Notes under the pieces: model-generated
What the model saw: the letters and a program-made list of their open reading frames with translations, nothing else
Told to the model about the DNA's origin: nothing
Database searches by the model: none
Made by a program: the position numbers and the translations under genes
NCBI RefSeq assembly: GCF_038404745.2
Contig: NZ_JAYKTT020000082.1
Span: 1 to 64,000 of the forward strand
DNA from: Chlorogloeopsis sp038404745
GTDB taxonomy: Bacteria > Cyanobacteriota > Cyanobacteriia > Cyanobacteriales > Nostocaceae
Direction of reading: 5' to 3'
DNA: 64,000 nt
Shown here: positions 19,471 to 28,237 of the stretch, piece after piece
Layout of the letters: every line of letters begins with the position of its first letter
Position numbering within the stretch: position 1 is the first letter of the stretch

Positions 19471-19962
19471 CTACAGTTGAAAACACGCTGTTAAAGCTAC
19501 TGCTAAACCATCTGCTGCATCATCTGGACGAGGAATATGCTCTAATTTCAACTCTCGTGCCACAGCTTGTTGAACTTCGTATTTTTCTGCATTGCCGTAG
19601 CCTGTTAAAGCTTGTTTAATTTGGGCAGGAGTAAATTCCACATAAGGCAGATTGTGTTGGGCTAAAACTAGCATAATTACACCCCGTGCCTGGGCAACTA
19701 AGATAGTATTTCCCATACGATAGAAGAATAGTTTCTCAATCGCTACCAAGTCGGGTTGTAACTCCTCAATCAAGGTGTGTAAATCTTCGTACAAAATACG
19801 AAGCCGTTGTCCCATTTCCGTATCTGCTGATGTACTAATAACACCGTAATCTAGCATATTTATTGAGGTATCTCGTAACTGAGCTTGATTTTGATTACAA
19901 ATAATTGCTCCAAATCCTAAGGTGGCTAGCCCAGGGTCTAATCCTAAAATTTGCTTTTCCAT
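19471..19962 (-). CDS. ruvC: crossover junction endodeoxyribonuclease RuvC
   Basis: A 163-residue Holliday-junction resolvase. The first catalytic Asp lies in LGLDPGLATLGFG, the Glu in LVAIEKLFFYR, and the C-terminal Asp pair in RPDDAADGLAVAL. QARGVIMLVL and TPAQIKQALTGYGNAEK are conserved DNA-contact regions. Length is normal. No ruvA or ruvB is nearby, as is usual in cyanobacteria, where the ruv genes are scattered. The promoter should lie in the short gap before the divergent YvcK-family gene. Confidence 0.95.
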   Translation of the reverse strand: MEKQILGLDPGLATLGFGAIICNQNQAQLRDTSINMLDYGVISTSADTEMGQRLRILYEDLHTLIEELQPDLVAIEKLFFYRMGNTILVAQARGVIMLVLAQHNLPYVEFTPAQIKQALTGYGNAEKYEVQQAVARELKLEHIPRPDDAADGLAVALTACFQL

Positions 19963-20136
19963 TAACTTTCAGATCCACGCTCGCCAGGTGTTATGTTACA
20001 GGGCAGTTTGACAAGTTTAACTCGACGCTTTTGGTTTCATGGGAGTGAAAAATGTAGTAATTTCACACTTGGACATGAGACCAGGTAGTGTAAATTCTCT
20101 GTTAACCATTGTTTGTATTACTGCTCTTTTTTAGGT

Positions 20137-21645
20137 ATGTCAATTGGTTTTTTCAGGCAAGCCCTTAACACTTTGCAAAAGCAGTCGCGCCGTCGCACTC
20201 GCCATCGAGTTAACCAATGGTTCAAATGGTTATCCCCAGGACTGTCTGTAAAACGTTGGTTATTAATTAGCGTTGGGGGTGTACTGCTAGCGTCTCTGGG
20301 ATTGGCGATTTGGGTTAAGCTAACGCCAATTTTTTGGACTTTGGAGCTACTTAGGGGTTTTTTGACAGTTATTACTAACATCTTACCCAACTATATTAGT
20401 GGGCCTCTAGTTTTGCTATTCGGGCTGTTGTTGCTTCTTTGGGGACAAACCCGCACGGTGGGTTCAATTACTAAAGTACTAAGACCAGAAGGCGATGAAG
20501 AACTTGTGGATGTGTTGCTAGCACATCGTCGGTTGTACCGAGGGCCAAAAATCGTCGTGATTGGTGGTGGTACGGGACTTTCTACGTTATTAAGAGGACT
20601 AAAACGTTATAGCGCTAATATTACTGCTATTGTTACTGTTGCTGATGATGGTGGATCTTCGGGACGTTTGCGGCGGGAATTTGGTGTTTTGCCGCCAGGA
20701 GATATTCGCAACTGTCTGGCTGCATTGGCAGATGAAGAAAAGTTATTAACAGAATTATTTCAATATCGCTTTCGTGTTGGTGATGGTTTAACAGGCCACA
20801 GTTTTGGCAATCTGTTCTTAACGGCAATGAGTGAAATTACCGGGGACTTAGAGCGAGCAGTTGCTGCTAGTTCCAAAGTACTAGCAGTGCGGGGACAAGT
20901 TTTGCCAGCAACCCTCAGTGATGTTCGCCTGTGGGCGGAATTATCCGATGGACGCCGCATTGAAGGTGAATCAAAAATTACCGAGGCAGGAGGGAATATT
21001 GTCAAAATTGGCTGTACTCCAGCTAATCCACCAGCATTACCCGCAGCTATTAAGGTAATAAAAGAAGCTGATTATATTATCATGGGGCCTGGTAGTTTGT
21101 ATACAAGTGTAATTCCCAATCTGTTAGTACCAGAAATTGCTGATGCGATCGCTGCTTCTACATCACCCCGGATCTATGTCTGCAACATTATGACTCAGCC
21201 AGGAGAAACTCAGGGATACACTGTTAGTGACCACATTCGAGCAATTGATAAGGCTTGTGGTGGCAGAGCCTTATTTAATGCTGTACTGGTACATAAAAGA
21301 TCTCCTTCTGCCCGCGCACTCATTCGTTATGCTCAACAACGCTCTCATCCTGTCTTTTTGGATCGCGAAGAAGTAACCAAAATGGAACGAAGGATTGTTT
21401 TAGCTAATGTAATGCATGAAGACGAAACAGGTTGTGTACGTCACGATCCCCAACGATTAGCACGGGTTTTGTTGCGATGGTACGGTGGAGTTCATCATGG
21501 GAAATGGGGAGAGTGGGGGACGTGGGGACAAGGGAGCCAGCGCGTTGCGGAGGTTCCCTCCGTTGTAGCGACTGGCGTGGACAAGGGGAAAGAGGACAAG
21601 GGGACACGGGGAGGTGGAGACACGGGGAAGGAGACAAGGAAATAA
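20137..21645 (+). CDS. YvcK/CofD-family gluconeogenesis factor with N-terminal membrane anchor
   Basis: A 502-residue protein. Two hydrophobic segments at about residues 38-62 and 65-103 precede the soluble YvcK domain. That domain shows VVIGGGTGLSTLLRGLK, VTVADDGGSSGRLRREFGVLPPGDIRNCL, and GPGSLYTSVIPNLLVPEIA. YvcK homologues bind UDP-sugars and influence envelope and central carbon metabolism. The first ATG is at 20137; the open frame from 20113 uses TTG. The last ~48 residues (from 21500) are encoded by repeat DNA (KGKEDKGTRGGGDTGKETRK), so the ancestral protein probably ended near RWYGGVHHGKWG. Confidence 0.88.
   Translation: MSIGFFRQALNTLQKQSRRRTRHRVNQWFKWLSPGLSVKRWLLISVGGVLLASLGLAIWVKLTPIFWTLELLRGFLTVITNILPNYISGPLVLLFGLLLLLWGQTRTVGSITKVLRPEGDEELVDVLLAHRRLYRGPKIVVIGGGTGLSTLLRGLKRYSANITAIVTVADDGGSSGRLRREFGVLPPGDIRNCLAALADEEKLLTELFQYRFRVGDGLTGHSFGNLFLTAMSEITGDLERAVAASSKVLAVRGQVLPATLSDVRLWAELSDGRRIEGESKITEAGGNIVKIGCTPANPPALPAAIKVIKEADYIIMGPGSLYTSVIPNLLVPEIADAIAASTSPRIYVCNIMTQPGETQGYTVSDHIRAIDKACGGRALFNAVLVHKRSPSARALIRYAQQRSHPVFLDREEVTKMERRIVLANVMHEDETGCVRHDPQRLARVLLRWYGGVHHGKWGEWGTWGQGSQRVAEVPSVVATGVDKGKEDKGTRGGGDTGKETRK
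21507..21640. repeat. GACACGGGG-type repeat inside the 3' end of the YvcK-family gene
   Basis: Units such as GGGGACAAGGG and ACAAGGGGACACGGGGAGG flank a second repeat type, CAGCGCGTTGCGGAGG with TTCCCTCCGTTGTAGCGACT. The second type also occurs at about 48763-48800 inside another gene. The region is open in frames on both strands, which explains the overlapping false ORFs here. Confidence 0.75.
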
Positions 21646-21656
21646 CCCTAATATAC

Positions 21657-21680
21657 AGACGCTTCGGAACTGAAGCGTCT
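21657..21680. terminator. hairpin after the YvcK-family gene
   Basis: Perfect 9-bp stem AGACGCTTC/GAAGCGTCT with loop GGAACT, 11 bp after the stop codon. There is no T-run on the plus strand, so termination is uncertain; a structured repeat is the alternative. Confidence 0.45.
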
Positions 21681-21692
21681 CTACCCGCTGTA

Positions 21693-21753
21693 CGTCCGGG
21701 TTTAGAAGATAAATGATCAGTTTAAACGGCAAAATTATCAACAAAACCCGTCC
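21693..21753. repeat. ~60-bp GTTTTA-AACGGCAA repeat, copy 1
   Basis: The element has outer inverted repeats GGGTTT/AAACCC and interior TTTAGAAGATAAATGATC, AACGGCAAAATTATCA. A second copy with the same interior is at 61530-61591 between ctaD and ctaE. Confidence 0.65.
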
Positions 21754-21790
21754 CTAACAACTAACCAATGACCAATGATTAATAACCAAT

Positions 21791-22258
21791 ATGAAAATTT
21801 TGCTACCAAATACAGAGGCTACGCGATCGCTTGGTATTACTCTCGGTCAATTACTCAATGCTGGTAGCGTCATTTTACTAGAAGGTGATTTAGGTGCTGG
21901 CAAAACAACTCTAGTACAAGGTATTGGTGAAGGTTTGGGTATCACCGAAGCAATTGTCAGTCCAACTTTCACACTCATTAACGAATATACCCAAGGACGC
22001 CTTCCCCTTTATCACCTAGATTTATACCGCTTAGAACCGGAAGAAGTTGCGGCATTAAACTTAGAAACTTACTGGGAAGGTGTGGAGATATATCCTGGTA
22101 TTGTGGCAGTTGAATGGGCAGAGAGAATGCCTTACAAACCACATACTTACATAAGTTTATGTTTGAAATATGGAGATGAAGGGACTCGTCAAGCCGAAAT
22201 AACACCATATAACTGTACCATTAGTAAAGAAATTTCGGCTTTTGGGAAACATTACTAA
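21791..22258 (+). CDS. tsaE: tRNA threonylcarbamoyladenosine biosynthesis ATPase TsaE
   Basis: A 155-residue P-loop ATPase required with TsaB, TsaC and TsaD for t6A37 in ANN-decoding tRNAs. Visible: Walker A LEGDLGAGKTTLVQGI, the switch region VSPTFTLINEY, YHLDLYRLEPEEV, and IVAVEWAERMP. Length is normal. It follows the YvcK-family gene after 145 bp of repeat DNA, so co-transcription is possible but not evident. Confidence 0.95.
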   Translation: MKILLPNTEATRSLGITLGQLLNAGSVILLEGDLGAGKTTLVQGIGEGLGITEAIVSPTFTLINEYTQGRLPLYHLDLYRLEPEEVAALNLETYWEGVEIYPGIVAVEWAERMPYKPHTYISLCLKYGDEGTRQAEITPYNCTISKEISAFGKHY

Positions 22259-23047
22259 TGTGGCTAATTTTTTACATTTAAATATTTATATCGGCCACTA
22301 CCACGTTCTCCACAACAATTACATTCCATTGTTATTACTCTTACCAAAGTATTGTTTCGATTGTTGCCAAAATAGATAATTCAGTATTAACATCTGCAAA
22401 AATCATGAGATTCATCTAATTTTTTGACTAATATTGCAGATGATTTGAGTATCAAGAAGCGAATCCAATTAATCCCAATAATAGCAGTTTTCAGAAGCGG
22501 GAACACAAATTTAAAAATTAGCATAATACAATTAACGCTAGGGTTTCATACACTGTAATCATGGTCGTTTTGTTCTTTTGCAGTGAGTGATTCCGTATTC
22601 ATTCTCTACAAACTTTAGATAAGAGATCCGGATTCTCATACACTGAAATTTATGAATACTAGTTAAGTGACTATTTCATACCAATTCTTAAATCATTTGC
22701 TAAAGTTTATTCTCAGCTTTACTAGAACAACGTGTTTACACGTCGCTAGAGAACAAAATCAAAGCAAACTTGTATAAAATTAAAACTTTTTCTAATTTAT
22801 TTGCATACTTAGTGTTTTCAAATTAAGTTCGCTATTCACACATGAATAATATTTTTTGCCTTAGTATAACTAAAAATAATATTAAAAAAGGAATACAAAA
22901 TTCAGAATAATTTCCGGATAGACATGAGGAGTATTGATTGTTCCAGATAAATAAACTAAAAGCACAGCTATCCAACTTCTTATTAGAAGTCAGATATTTT
23001 ACAGTACACCTTTTAGATTTAATTTGCTTTTTCTACTTCAAAAAGAA
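22259..23047. other. ~790-bp AT-rich region without a convincing gene
   Basis: AT-rich throughout. The word TCATACACTG occurs twice (22546-22555 and 22636-22645), suggesting a short local duplication. A plus-strand frame at 22938-23132 has no clear start or ribosome site and overlaps the better minus-strand frame at 23048-23359. No RNA gene was recognised. Confidence 0.4.
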
Positions 23048-23359
23048 TTACTGGTTATTTAAAATTATGGCTCGCTTTAGTAGCAGGCGATGGACTCCAG
23101 AATTATCAGCATACAGGGAACTTTCTTCCTGATTCTGATTGATAACAGGAACTAAGATTTGAAGTAGCAATGGTGTCCAAATCCCAATGCATCCTAAAGC
23201 CAAAATTACTTTTAATATATTTATGTTACTTATACGAGAAATCTTTGGATTTGACTTGGGTAATGTTTGTTTGCTACAAACCGTCTGAGCAGACCAGAAA
23301 TGTTCATCAAAATTGTAGTAACTCACCGAAAAATCCTCCTCTGATTTGCTTACCTGCAC
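23048..23359 (-). CDS. hypothetical single-pass membrane protein
   Basis: A 103-codon frame with a GTG start, downstream of and on the same strand as devBCA. It has a polar N-terminal half (SEEDFSVSYYNFDEHFWSAQ), one hydrophobic segment at about residues 47-72 (NILKVILALGCIGIWTPLL) and a polar tail. No family is recognised. Composition and the single membrane helix make it plausible, but the ribosome site is weak, so it may not be a gene. Confidence 0.4.
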   Translation of the reverse strand: MQVSKSEEDFSVSYYNFDEHFWSAQTVCSKQTLPKSNPKISRISNINILKVILALGCIGIWTPLLLQILVPVINQNQEESSLYADNSGVHRLLLKRAIILNNQ

Positions 23360-23504
23360 ATAAAATGCACTCGGCTTGATGCCTTATTCCTGGTATTGTA
23401 TAAATTGAAGCTCGCCTGCGCTAGTGTCAGACGTAACAAATACAACTGTAACTTTAGTATGAAGATGTCGTGTGACTAATGTCATGGACTATGGATATTA
23501 ATAA

Positions 23505-24194
23505 TTAGTAACGATTTGAAAATTCTTGTAACCGACCATCTTCCATTTGAATAATGCGATCAGCTATATCTAGAATGCGGGTATCATGAGTTACAAGTAA
23601 AACCGCGCAGCCTTCTTCTTTGGCTAGACTTTGAATGATATCAACTACATCTCGCCCTGTTTTGCTATCTAGTGATGAAGTAGGTTCATCTGCTAAGACT
23701 AGTTTTGGTTGAGCTACTAAAGCACGAGCAATTGCTACTCGCTGCTTTTCTCCTCCTGATAGCTTATCTGGGTAGTAATCTACGCGATCGCCCAATCCTA
23801 CTGCCCCCAGCATGGCTATGGCTCGTTGTTGATACTCTTGTTTAGGAATTTCAGGATGCAGCTTGAGGGACATTCGGACGTTGCCATAGGCGGTAAGACA
23901 TTTGAGCAGATTGTGGTGTTGAAAGATAAAGCCTATTTGGTTTCGCACTTTAGTTAGTTGTCTTTGAGTGCAACCGTGCAGTTCTTGACCGAAAATTTTC
24001 AGGCTTCCTTCCTGTAGCGATCGCAGTCCCCCAATCAGTGATAATAAAGTTGTCTTACCACTACCAGAAGGGCCAGTGAGAATAAAAATTTCTCCTGGGT
24101 AAATATTCAGAGCTACGTTACTCAGTACAGGTTTACGTAATACACCTTGACCAAAAGTATGGTTAAGATTACGGACTGCAACGCAAGGTTCCAT
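23505..24194 (-). CDS. devA: DevA-family ABC transporter ATP-binding protein
   Basis: A 229-residue ABC ATPase. Walker A is GPSGSGKTT, signature LSGGEKQRVAIARAL, Walker B LVLADEPTSSLD, and the switch His is in LLVTHDTRI. It is the last gene of devB-devC-devA, starting 20 bp after devC. In heterocystous cyanobacteria DevBCA with the TolC-like HgdD exports envelope glycolipids, and paralogous copies serve other substrates. This copy's substrate cannot be told from sequence. Confidence 0.9.
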   Translation of the reverse strand: MEPCVAVRNLNHTFGQGVLRKPVLSNVALNIYPGEIFILTGPSGSGKTTLLSLIGGLRSLQEGSLKIFGQELHGCTQRQLTKVRNQIGFIFQHHNLLKCLTAYGNVRMSLKLHPEIPKQEYQQRAIAMLGAVGLGDRVDYYPDKLSGGEKQRVAIARALVAQPKLVLADEPTSSLDSKTGRDVVDIIQSLAKEEGCAVLLVTHDTRILDIADRIIQMEDGRLQEFSNRY

Positions 24195-24214
24195 AAAATT
24201 ATTTACTTTGATTG

Positions 24215-25423
24215 TTAAAATACATCTGCTGGATCGGCAGAGCGGAGTTTACTTGTCGCGATCACACCAGAAATGCTACACATAACAACGGTAAGGATAA
24301 AGACTTGAATTGCTACACTCAGCTTCATTGTGAGAGGAATTCTTGTCAGTATAACTAACAATTGATAGATACCGACTGAAGCGATAAAGCCAGGAATAAA
24401 TCCCATCACACCCAGAATAATTGCTTCTTGCAGCACAACCGAAAGAAGTGAGGTATGGGTATAACCCATTGCTTTGAGCGTGGCATATTCAGATAAGTGA
24501 TCGCTGACATCAGAGTATAAAACTTGATAGAGGATGGTTACCCCAACGACAAAACCGACAATTGTACCAAACTTTAAGATAATTCCTTCCGGCTGTGAGG
24601 CATGGAACTGCTGCTCTCGTTGAATCAATTCTTTGTGCGTTAAGACTGCCACTTCTGGAGGAAGAATAGTACGCAATTTTGCTTGGACTGTATTAATATT
24701 TGCTCCTGGCTCTAGAGAAAGTACTCCAATTCTGACTTGATTCAAACTATTATTTCCAAAGCGTTGAGCATAATTCCAGTCACTCATGATCACATTACCT
24801 TTGTCATTGATAGTACTGCCCATACTGAACAATCCAACTGCAAAGGTACGGCGATTATCCATTAGGGTTGTTACCTCTGGACGAGTGCGAAGCAATTCTG
24901 GAATTGCTCCTAAAGAAGATTGGGATAGGCGATCAAACAATACAGCATCTGGTGCTGTTAATTTGGAGAGTTGTTGATTAACCTCTGGTAACTTCAGTGA
25001 AGGTTGAGCAGGATTAAAAGCAATAATTCTAACTTCGTTACCGAAAAAATCCGGTTCTTGGCTTTTGTGTTGCTGAATCTGCCCATTTATTTGGTTGGGA
25101 TTTACCCAATTTGCCCTGCCAATGTAAATTGGGTTAGCATCAGTAATACCTTCCACTGCTGCTGCTTGATAAAGATATGCGCGTGGAAAAGATATTCTAA
25201 AAAGTAGACTCGGACTGAATGAAGATACCAACAACAAATCTCCTCCCAAGCTTTCATGGAGTCGAGTTGTTCCTTCTGTCAGCATTGCCAAGAGTCCTAG
25301 TTGAGTAAACATCAAAATGTTGGCAAAGCAAACACCTGTTGTTGCTACTGCCAGGCGAACTTTTTGATGAGACAACTGCGCCCAAGCAAGGGGAGCTTCT
25401 ATCTGGTAATTACGACGAAACAT
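24215..25423 (-). CDS. devC: DevC-family ABC transporter permease
   Basis: A 402-residue MacB/FtsX-type permease. One N-terminal membrane helix (VRLAVATTGVCFANILMFTQLGLLAML) is followed by a large periplasmic domain. Three C-terminal helices follow (GTIVGFVVGVTILYQVLYSD, VLQEAIILGVMGFIPGF, AIQVFILTVVMCSISGV), ending SKLRSADPADVF, a typical DevC end. It overlaps devB by 14 bp, showing translational coupling. Confidence 0.9.
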   Translation of the reverse strand: MFRRNYQIEAPLAWAQLSHQKVRLAVATTGVCFANILMFTQLGLLAMLTEGTTRLHESLGGDLLLVSSFSPSLLFRISFPRAYLYQAAAVEGITDANPIYIGRANWVNPNQINGQIQQHKSQEPDFFGNEVRIIAFNPAQPSLKLPEVNQQLSKLTAPDAVLFDRLSQSSLGAIPELLRTRPEVTTLMDNRRTFAVGLFSMGSTINDKGNVIMSDWNYAQRFGNNSLNQVRIGVLSLEPGANINTVQAKLRTILPPEVAVLTHKELIQREQQFHASQPEGIILKFGTIVGFVVGVTILYQVLYSDVSDHLSEYATLKAMGYTHTSLLSVVLQEAIILGVMGFIPGFIASVGIYQLLVILTRIPLTMKLSVAIQVFILTVVMCSISGVIATSKLRSADPADVF

Positions 25424-26618
25424 CTATTTTTACTCTCACTTGCATACCTGTTAAAGCGGCCACTTTACGACTATCTTCTGGATTAAGGCGGATTTTCACT
25501 TCTACTACACGAGCATTAACATCGGTGGTTGGGTTACTCTGGTCTTGATTGAGACGATTTTTACCAATTTGTAGTCCTATTTGGGCGACTAAACCTTGGA
25601 GTTCGCCTCGAAAGCCACCGTACTCGCTAGTAATTGTGGCTCGCTGCCCTTGCTTTACCTTGACGATATCAGTTTCATAAATTTCCGCGATCGCATACAT
25701 TTGATTTGTCTGTCCTAATTCTGCAATTCCCTGTTCGGTGTTGACTTGTTCCCCAACACGGGTATTAATTCTCAAGATTTGTCCTGCCACTGGAACTCGC
25801 ACTTGTGTATCATCTAATTCAGCTTTTCGCTGTTCCACTTGAATCAAGGCTTGCTCTAGTTCAGCTTTGGCAATCCGAACATCAACTGGACGAACTTCTC
25901 GCAACCTATCTAAATTCGCTCTTTCCTTAGTTAGCTGGGCTTGTAAGGTGGATGTGGTGTTTTCTAACTCAGCTTTACTTTCCATCAGAGCTGCTTGAGC
26001 TGTTTCATATTCTTCTCGTGCATCGTCTAGCTCAGAACGCTTGACTGCTCCTTCTTTATCTAGAGTCAAGTAACGTTGATATTGCAACCTGGCATTGTGA
26101 ATTGTGGCTTCTGCTTTCGCGATCGCGGCTTGTTTTTGTTGTGTCTCGGTACGAAGGCGAGCTTCTACAAGAGTGATCGCTGCACGTTGAGCAGCAAGTT
26201 CTCCTGCTTTAACATCCCCTTGCTGAATTTTTTCGAGTTGCGATCGTTTAATTGCAACGTTTGCCTTGGCATCCCGAAGCTGTTGTTCGGCTCTATCTCG
26301 TCCTTGCAAAATCGCGATTACTTGATTTGGCTTAACTACATCACCTTCCTCAATCAAAATTTGGTTAACGCGACTATCCCTGGCATTCACCACTGATATT
26401 TTAATTACATCTCCTTTTGGTACTAACTTTCCAAGTGCTACAACTCGACTAGAAGAGATTTGATTTTTAGGAAGGGGCGTTTCGGGAATATGATTCTGCG
26501 CTTGGATTGAACCACAAGCACTACATAAAGTAAATATACTTAAATAAATTGTATGAATTAAAAGGAAACGAAGACTAAGTGATAGATTGTGAAAGCCGCC
26601 TGGTCTGAGCTGAACCAT
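25410..26618 (-). CDS. devB: DevB-family membrane fusion protein (HlyD-like)
   Basis: A 402-residue periplasmic adaptor. A hydrophobic N-terminal segment (residues ~15-36) is followed by VVALGKLVPKGDVIKISV, a biotinyl-lipoyl-like half (LIEEGDVVKPNQVIAIL), a long coiled coil from ~105 to 255 rich in Glu/Arg/Ala, the second lipoyl half (VPVAGQILRINTRVGEQV), and a beta-barrel end (GQRATITSEYGGFRGELQG). First gene of the operon. A Cys at the end of the hydrophobic segment (LCSACGS) makes a lipoprotein anchor possible, but the lipobox is not standard. A GACACGGGG-type repeat lies upstream. Confidence 0.9.
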   Translation of the reverse strand: MVQLRPGGFHNLSLSLRFLLIHTIYLSIFTLCSACGSIQAQNHIPETPLPKNQISSSRVVALGKLVPKGDVIKISVVNARDSRVNQILIEEGDVVKPNQVIAILQGRDRAEQQLRDAKANVAIKRSQLEKIQQGDVKAGELAAQRAAITLVEARLRTETQQKQAAIAKAEATIHNARLQYQRYLTLDKEGAVKRSELDDAREEYETAQAALMESKAELENTTSTLQAQLTKERANLDRLREVRPVDVRIAKAELEQALIQVEQRKAELDDTQVRVPVAGQILRINTRVGEQVNTEQGIAELGQTNQMYAIAEIYETDIVKVKQGQRATITSEYGGFRGELQGLVAQIGLQIGKNRLNQDQSNPTTDVNARVVEVKIRLNPEDSRKVAALTGMQVRVKIDVSS

Positions 26619-26742
26619 AGCTAATAGGATATAAGTCGCTGTAAAAAATTTGACACAAAATCACAGTCAAGATAGAAATATGACAAACGCTACACCTACA
26701 GACGGATTTAGACTCTAGTTGTATCAGTGAGGTTCCCCTAAA

Positions 26743-26862
26743 AAGGCAGGGGACAAGAGTTGAGGAAGGTGAGAGAGGTGAGGAAGTAATAAGAGTAAAT
26801 TCTTCCCCATCTTCCCTATCTCCCTTATCCTGTTTAGTACGCACCTCAGCAAGAGCTACTTA
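26743..26862. repeat. G-rich/C-rich repeat plus TACGCACCTCAG element, copy 1
   Basis: G-rich arm GGGGACAAGAGTTGAGG and relatives, an AT centre, then C-rich CCCATCTTCCCTATCTCCC. It ends in TACGCACCTCAGCAAGAGCT at 26838-26857. The same composite, with TACGCACCTCAGTAAAGGCT at the end, occurs at 60130-60226. It lies upstream of devB and downstream of nothing on the plus strand. Confidence 0.6.
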
Positions 26863-26888
26863 GAAAATTATTTATGTATCTATAAAAG

Positions 26889-28034
26889 TTAAAAATTTGA
26901 TGTTGGTGTATCCAAAGCCTTTTTATTTTCTAATAAAACCGTAGTAACGTTGACAACAGTCTGTGCTGCTCCTGTAAAGAACTTACGGTCTATTGTCTTT
27001 GGTGTATCGCTGGGTTGATGGTAGTATGGGCTACGTAGATTAGCTGTATCTGTCACTAGTACTGCACCTACTCCTTGAAACCAGAATGGAGCATGATCAC
27101 TACGTAGGGTATCTGGTGTTAGCAAGCCCTTGAGCGGAACTGGTAAGGTAAAAATGGGTGGCAAAGAAATTGATGCAAAGACGCGGGGAAGGGTAGACAC
27201 GGAGAGATTTTTGTTATCAAAACTGCGCTTGTTTTCTGGCTTGAGTGCAACTAAATCTAAATGTTGAAAAACGTTGAGCAGTGGCAAGTGTTCTGTATCA
27301 CCGACTACTGCTAAAAAATCACCTTTATCGCTGGGTGGTGTGATAGGCAAACCCGCAGGATACTGCTGACAACCTACTGTATGGCAAGCATAGCCAACCA
27401 TATCCATCACAATGACGCCGCGCAAGTTCTTCAACAAATGTGCTGTTTTAGTAACAAAAGCTTTGCTACCTAACAATCCTGCTTCCTCTTGATCAAAAAA
27501 CACTAATTGTAAAGTTCTTGGTGTTGGACGAGAACCAAGCAGTCGGGCAATTTCTAAAAGCACAGCCACACCACTGGCATTGTCATCAGCACCGGGAGAG
27601 ATGGCAACGGTATCGTAATGTGCACCAACGAGAATGGCTCCTGCTTCTTTATCAGTTCCTTTGCGTTCTGCAAAGACATTTACACCATCAGAGAACTTTT
27701 GCAATTGGGATTTCCAGCCTAATTTTTTTAGTTCGTTAGTGATGTAAGCACGGGTACGCGATCGCTCTGCATCTGTATAACGCTTAAAATTTAAATTCTG
27801 AACATGGGCAAACAGCCTACTAGCTGAGACTTGGGGAGCGGAAGACGCAAAGAGAGAAACATTCCCCGTGTCCCCGTATCCCCTTGTCCCTGTGTCTTCT
27901 TTACCTAAGTGCGGATTTTCAACTTTAATAGTTTCAATGACCGATGGTTGCTCACCTTGCCTGAAAAATCCGCTACTAACAACTGCCGCACATGCTACCA
28001 GTATCGCCAGCACCAGCCAAATCCACTTTTTCAT
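26889..28034 (-). CDS. M28-family zinc aminopeptidase, exported or membrane-anchored
   Basis: A 381-residue protein. An N-terminal hydrophobic helix (WIWLVLAILVACAAVVSSGFF) acts as signal or anchor. The M28 catalytic domain has the zinc ligands in GAHYDT, GADDNASGVAVLLE and FFDQEEAGLLGS (catalytic Glu next to the Glu ligand), with later ligands in DMVGYA and RSDHAPFW. Residues ~45-70 (EDTGTRGYGDTGNVSLFA) are translated repeat DNA inserted between anchor and enzyme. It is expected to trim N-terminal residues from peptides in the periplasm. Confidence 0.9.
   Translation of the reverse strand: MKKWIWLVLAILVACAAVVSSGFFRQGEQPSVIETIKVENPHLGKEDTGTRGYGDTGNVSLFASSAPQVSASRLFAHVQNLNFKRYTDAERSRTRAYITNELKKLGWKSQLQKFSDGVNVFAERKGTDKEAGAILVGAHYDTVAISPGADDNASGVAVLLEIARLLGSRPTPRTLQLVFFDQEEAGLLGSKAFVTKTAHLLKNLRGVIVMDMVGYACHTVGCQQYPAGLPITPPSDKGDFLAVVGDTEHLPLLNVFQHLDLVALKPENKRSFDNKNLSVSTLPRVFASISLPPIFTLPVPLKGLLTPDTLRSDHAPFWFQGVGAVLVTDTANLRSPYYHQPSDTPKTIDRKFFTGAAQTVVNVTTVLLENKKALDTPTSNF
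27825..27900. repeat. GACACGGGG-type repeat inserted in frame in the M28 peptidase gene
   Basis: Read on the minus strand: GACACAGGGACAAGGGGATA, then GGGGACACGGGGAATG, the centre TTTCTCTCTTTGCGTCTTCC, then GCTCCCC. The same words GACACGGGGAAT-TTTCTCTCTTTGCGTCT occur in the copy at 48690-48930. It encodes a Gly/Thr/Asp-rich linker. Confidence 0.8.
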
Positions 28035-28237
28035 TTGATTTATCCGTGCCTTCCTGATTTAGGATAGCGCTTGACTCAAGTTTGACAACTTGTCTTTTGA
28101 CAGAGTTGAAAATTTACTTTAAAGTTCCTCATGATTAGCTATGTCCAAGAAATTTTTCGCAACAACTGGGCTAGCTGAATTACATAATTTAGGAATTGCT
28201 AATCGTAAATGTTGTCGATTAGCCATTAGCCGTCAGT

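Noticed and set aside
21404..21744. Several overlapping ORFs on both strands at the end of the YvcK-family gene
   Set aside because: They are open only because the GACACGGGG repeat lacks stop codons in all frames; none has a domain.
22938..23132. 64-codon plus-strand ORF
   Set aside because: No usable start context and overlaps the more protein-like minus-strand frame at 23048-23359.
26575..26844. 89-codon minus-strand ORF upstream of devB
   Set aside because: N-terminal half is translated repeat DNA and the rest is out of frame with devB.
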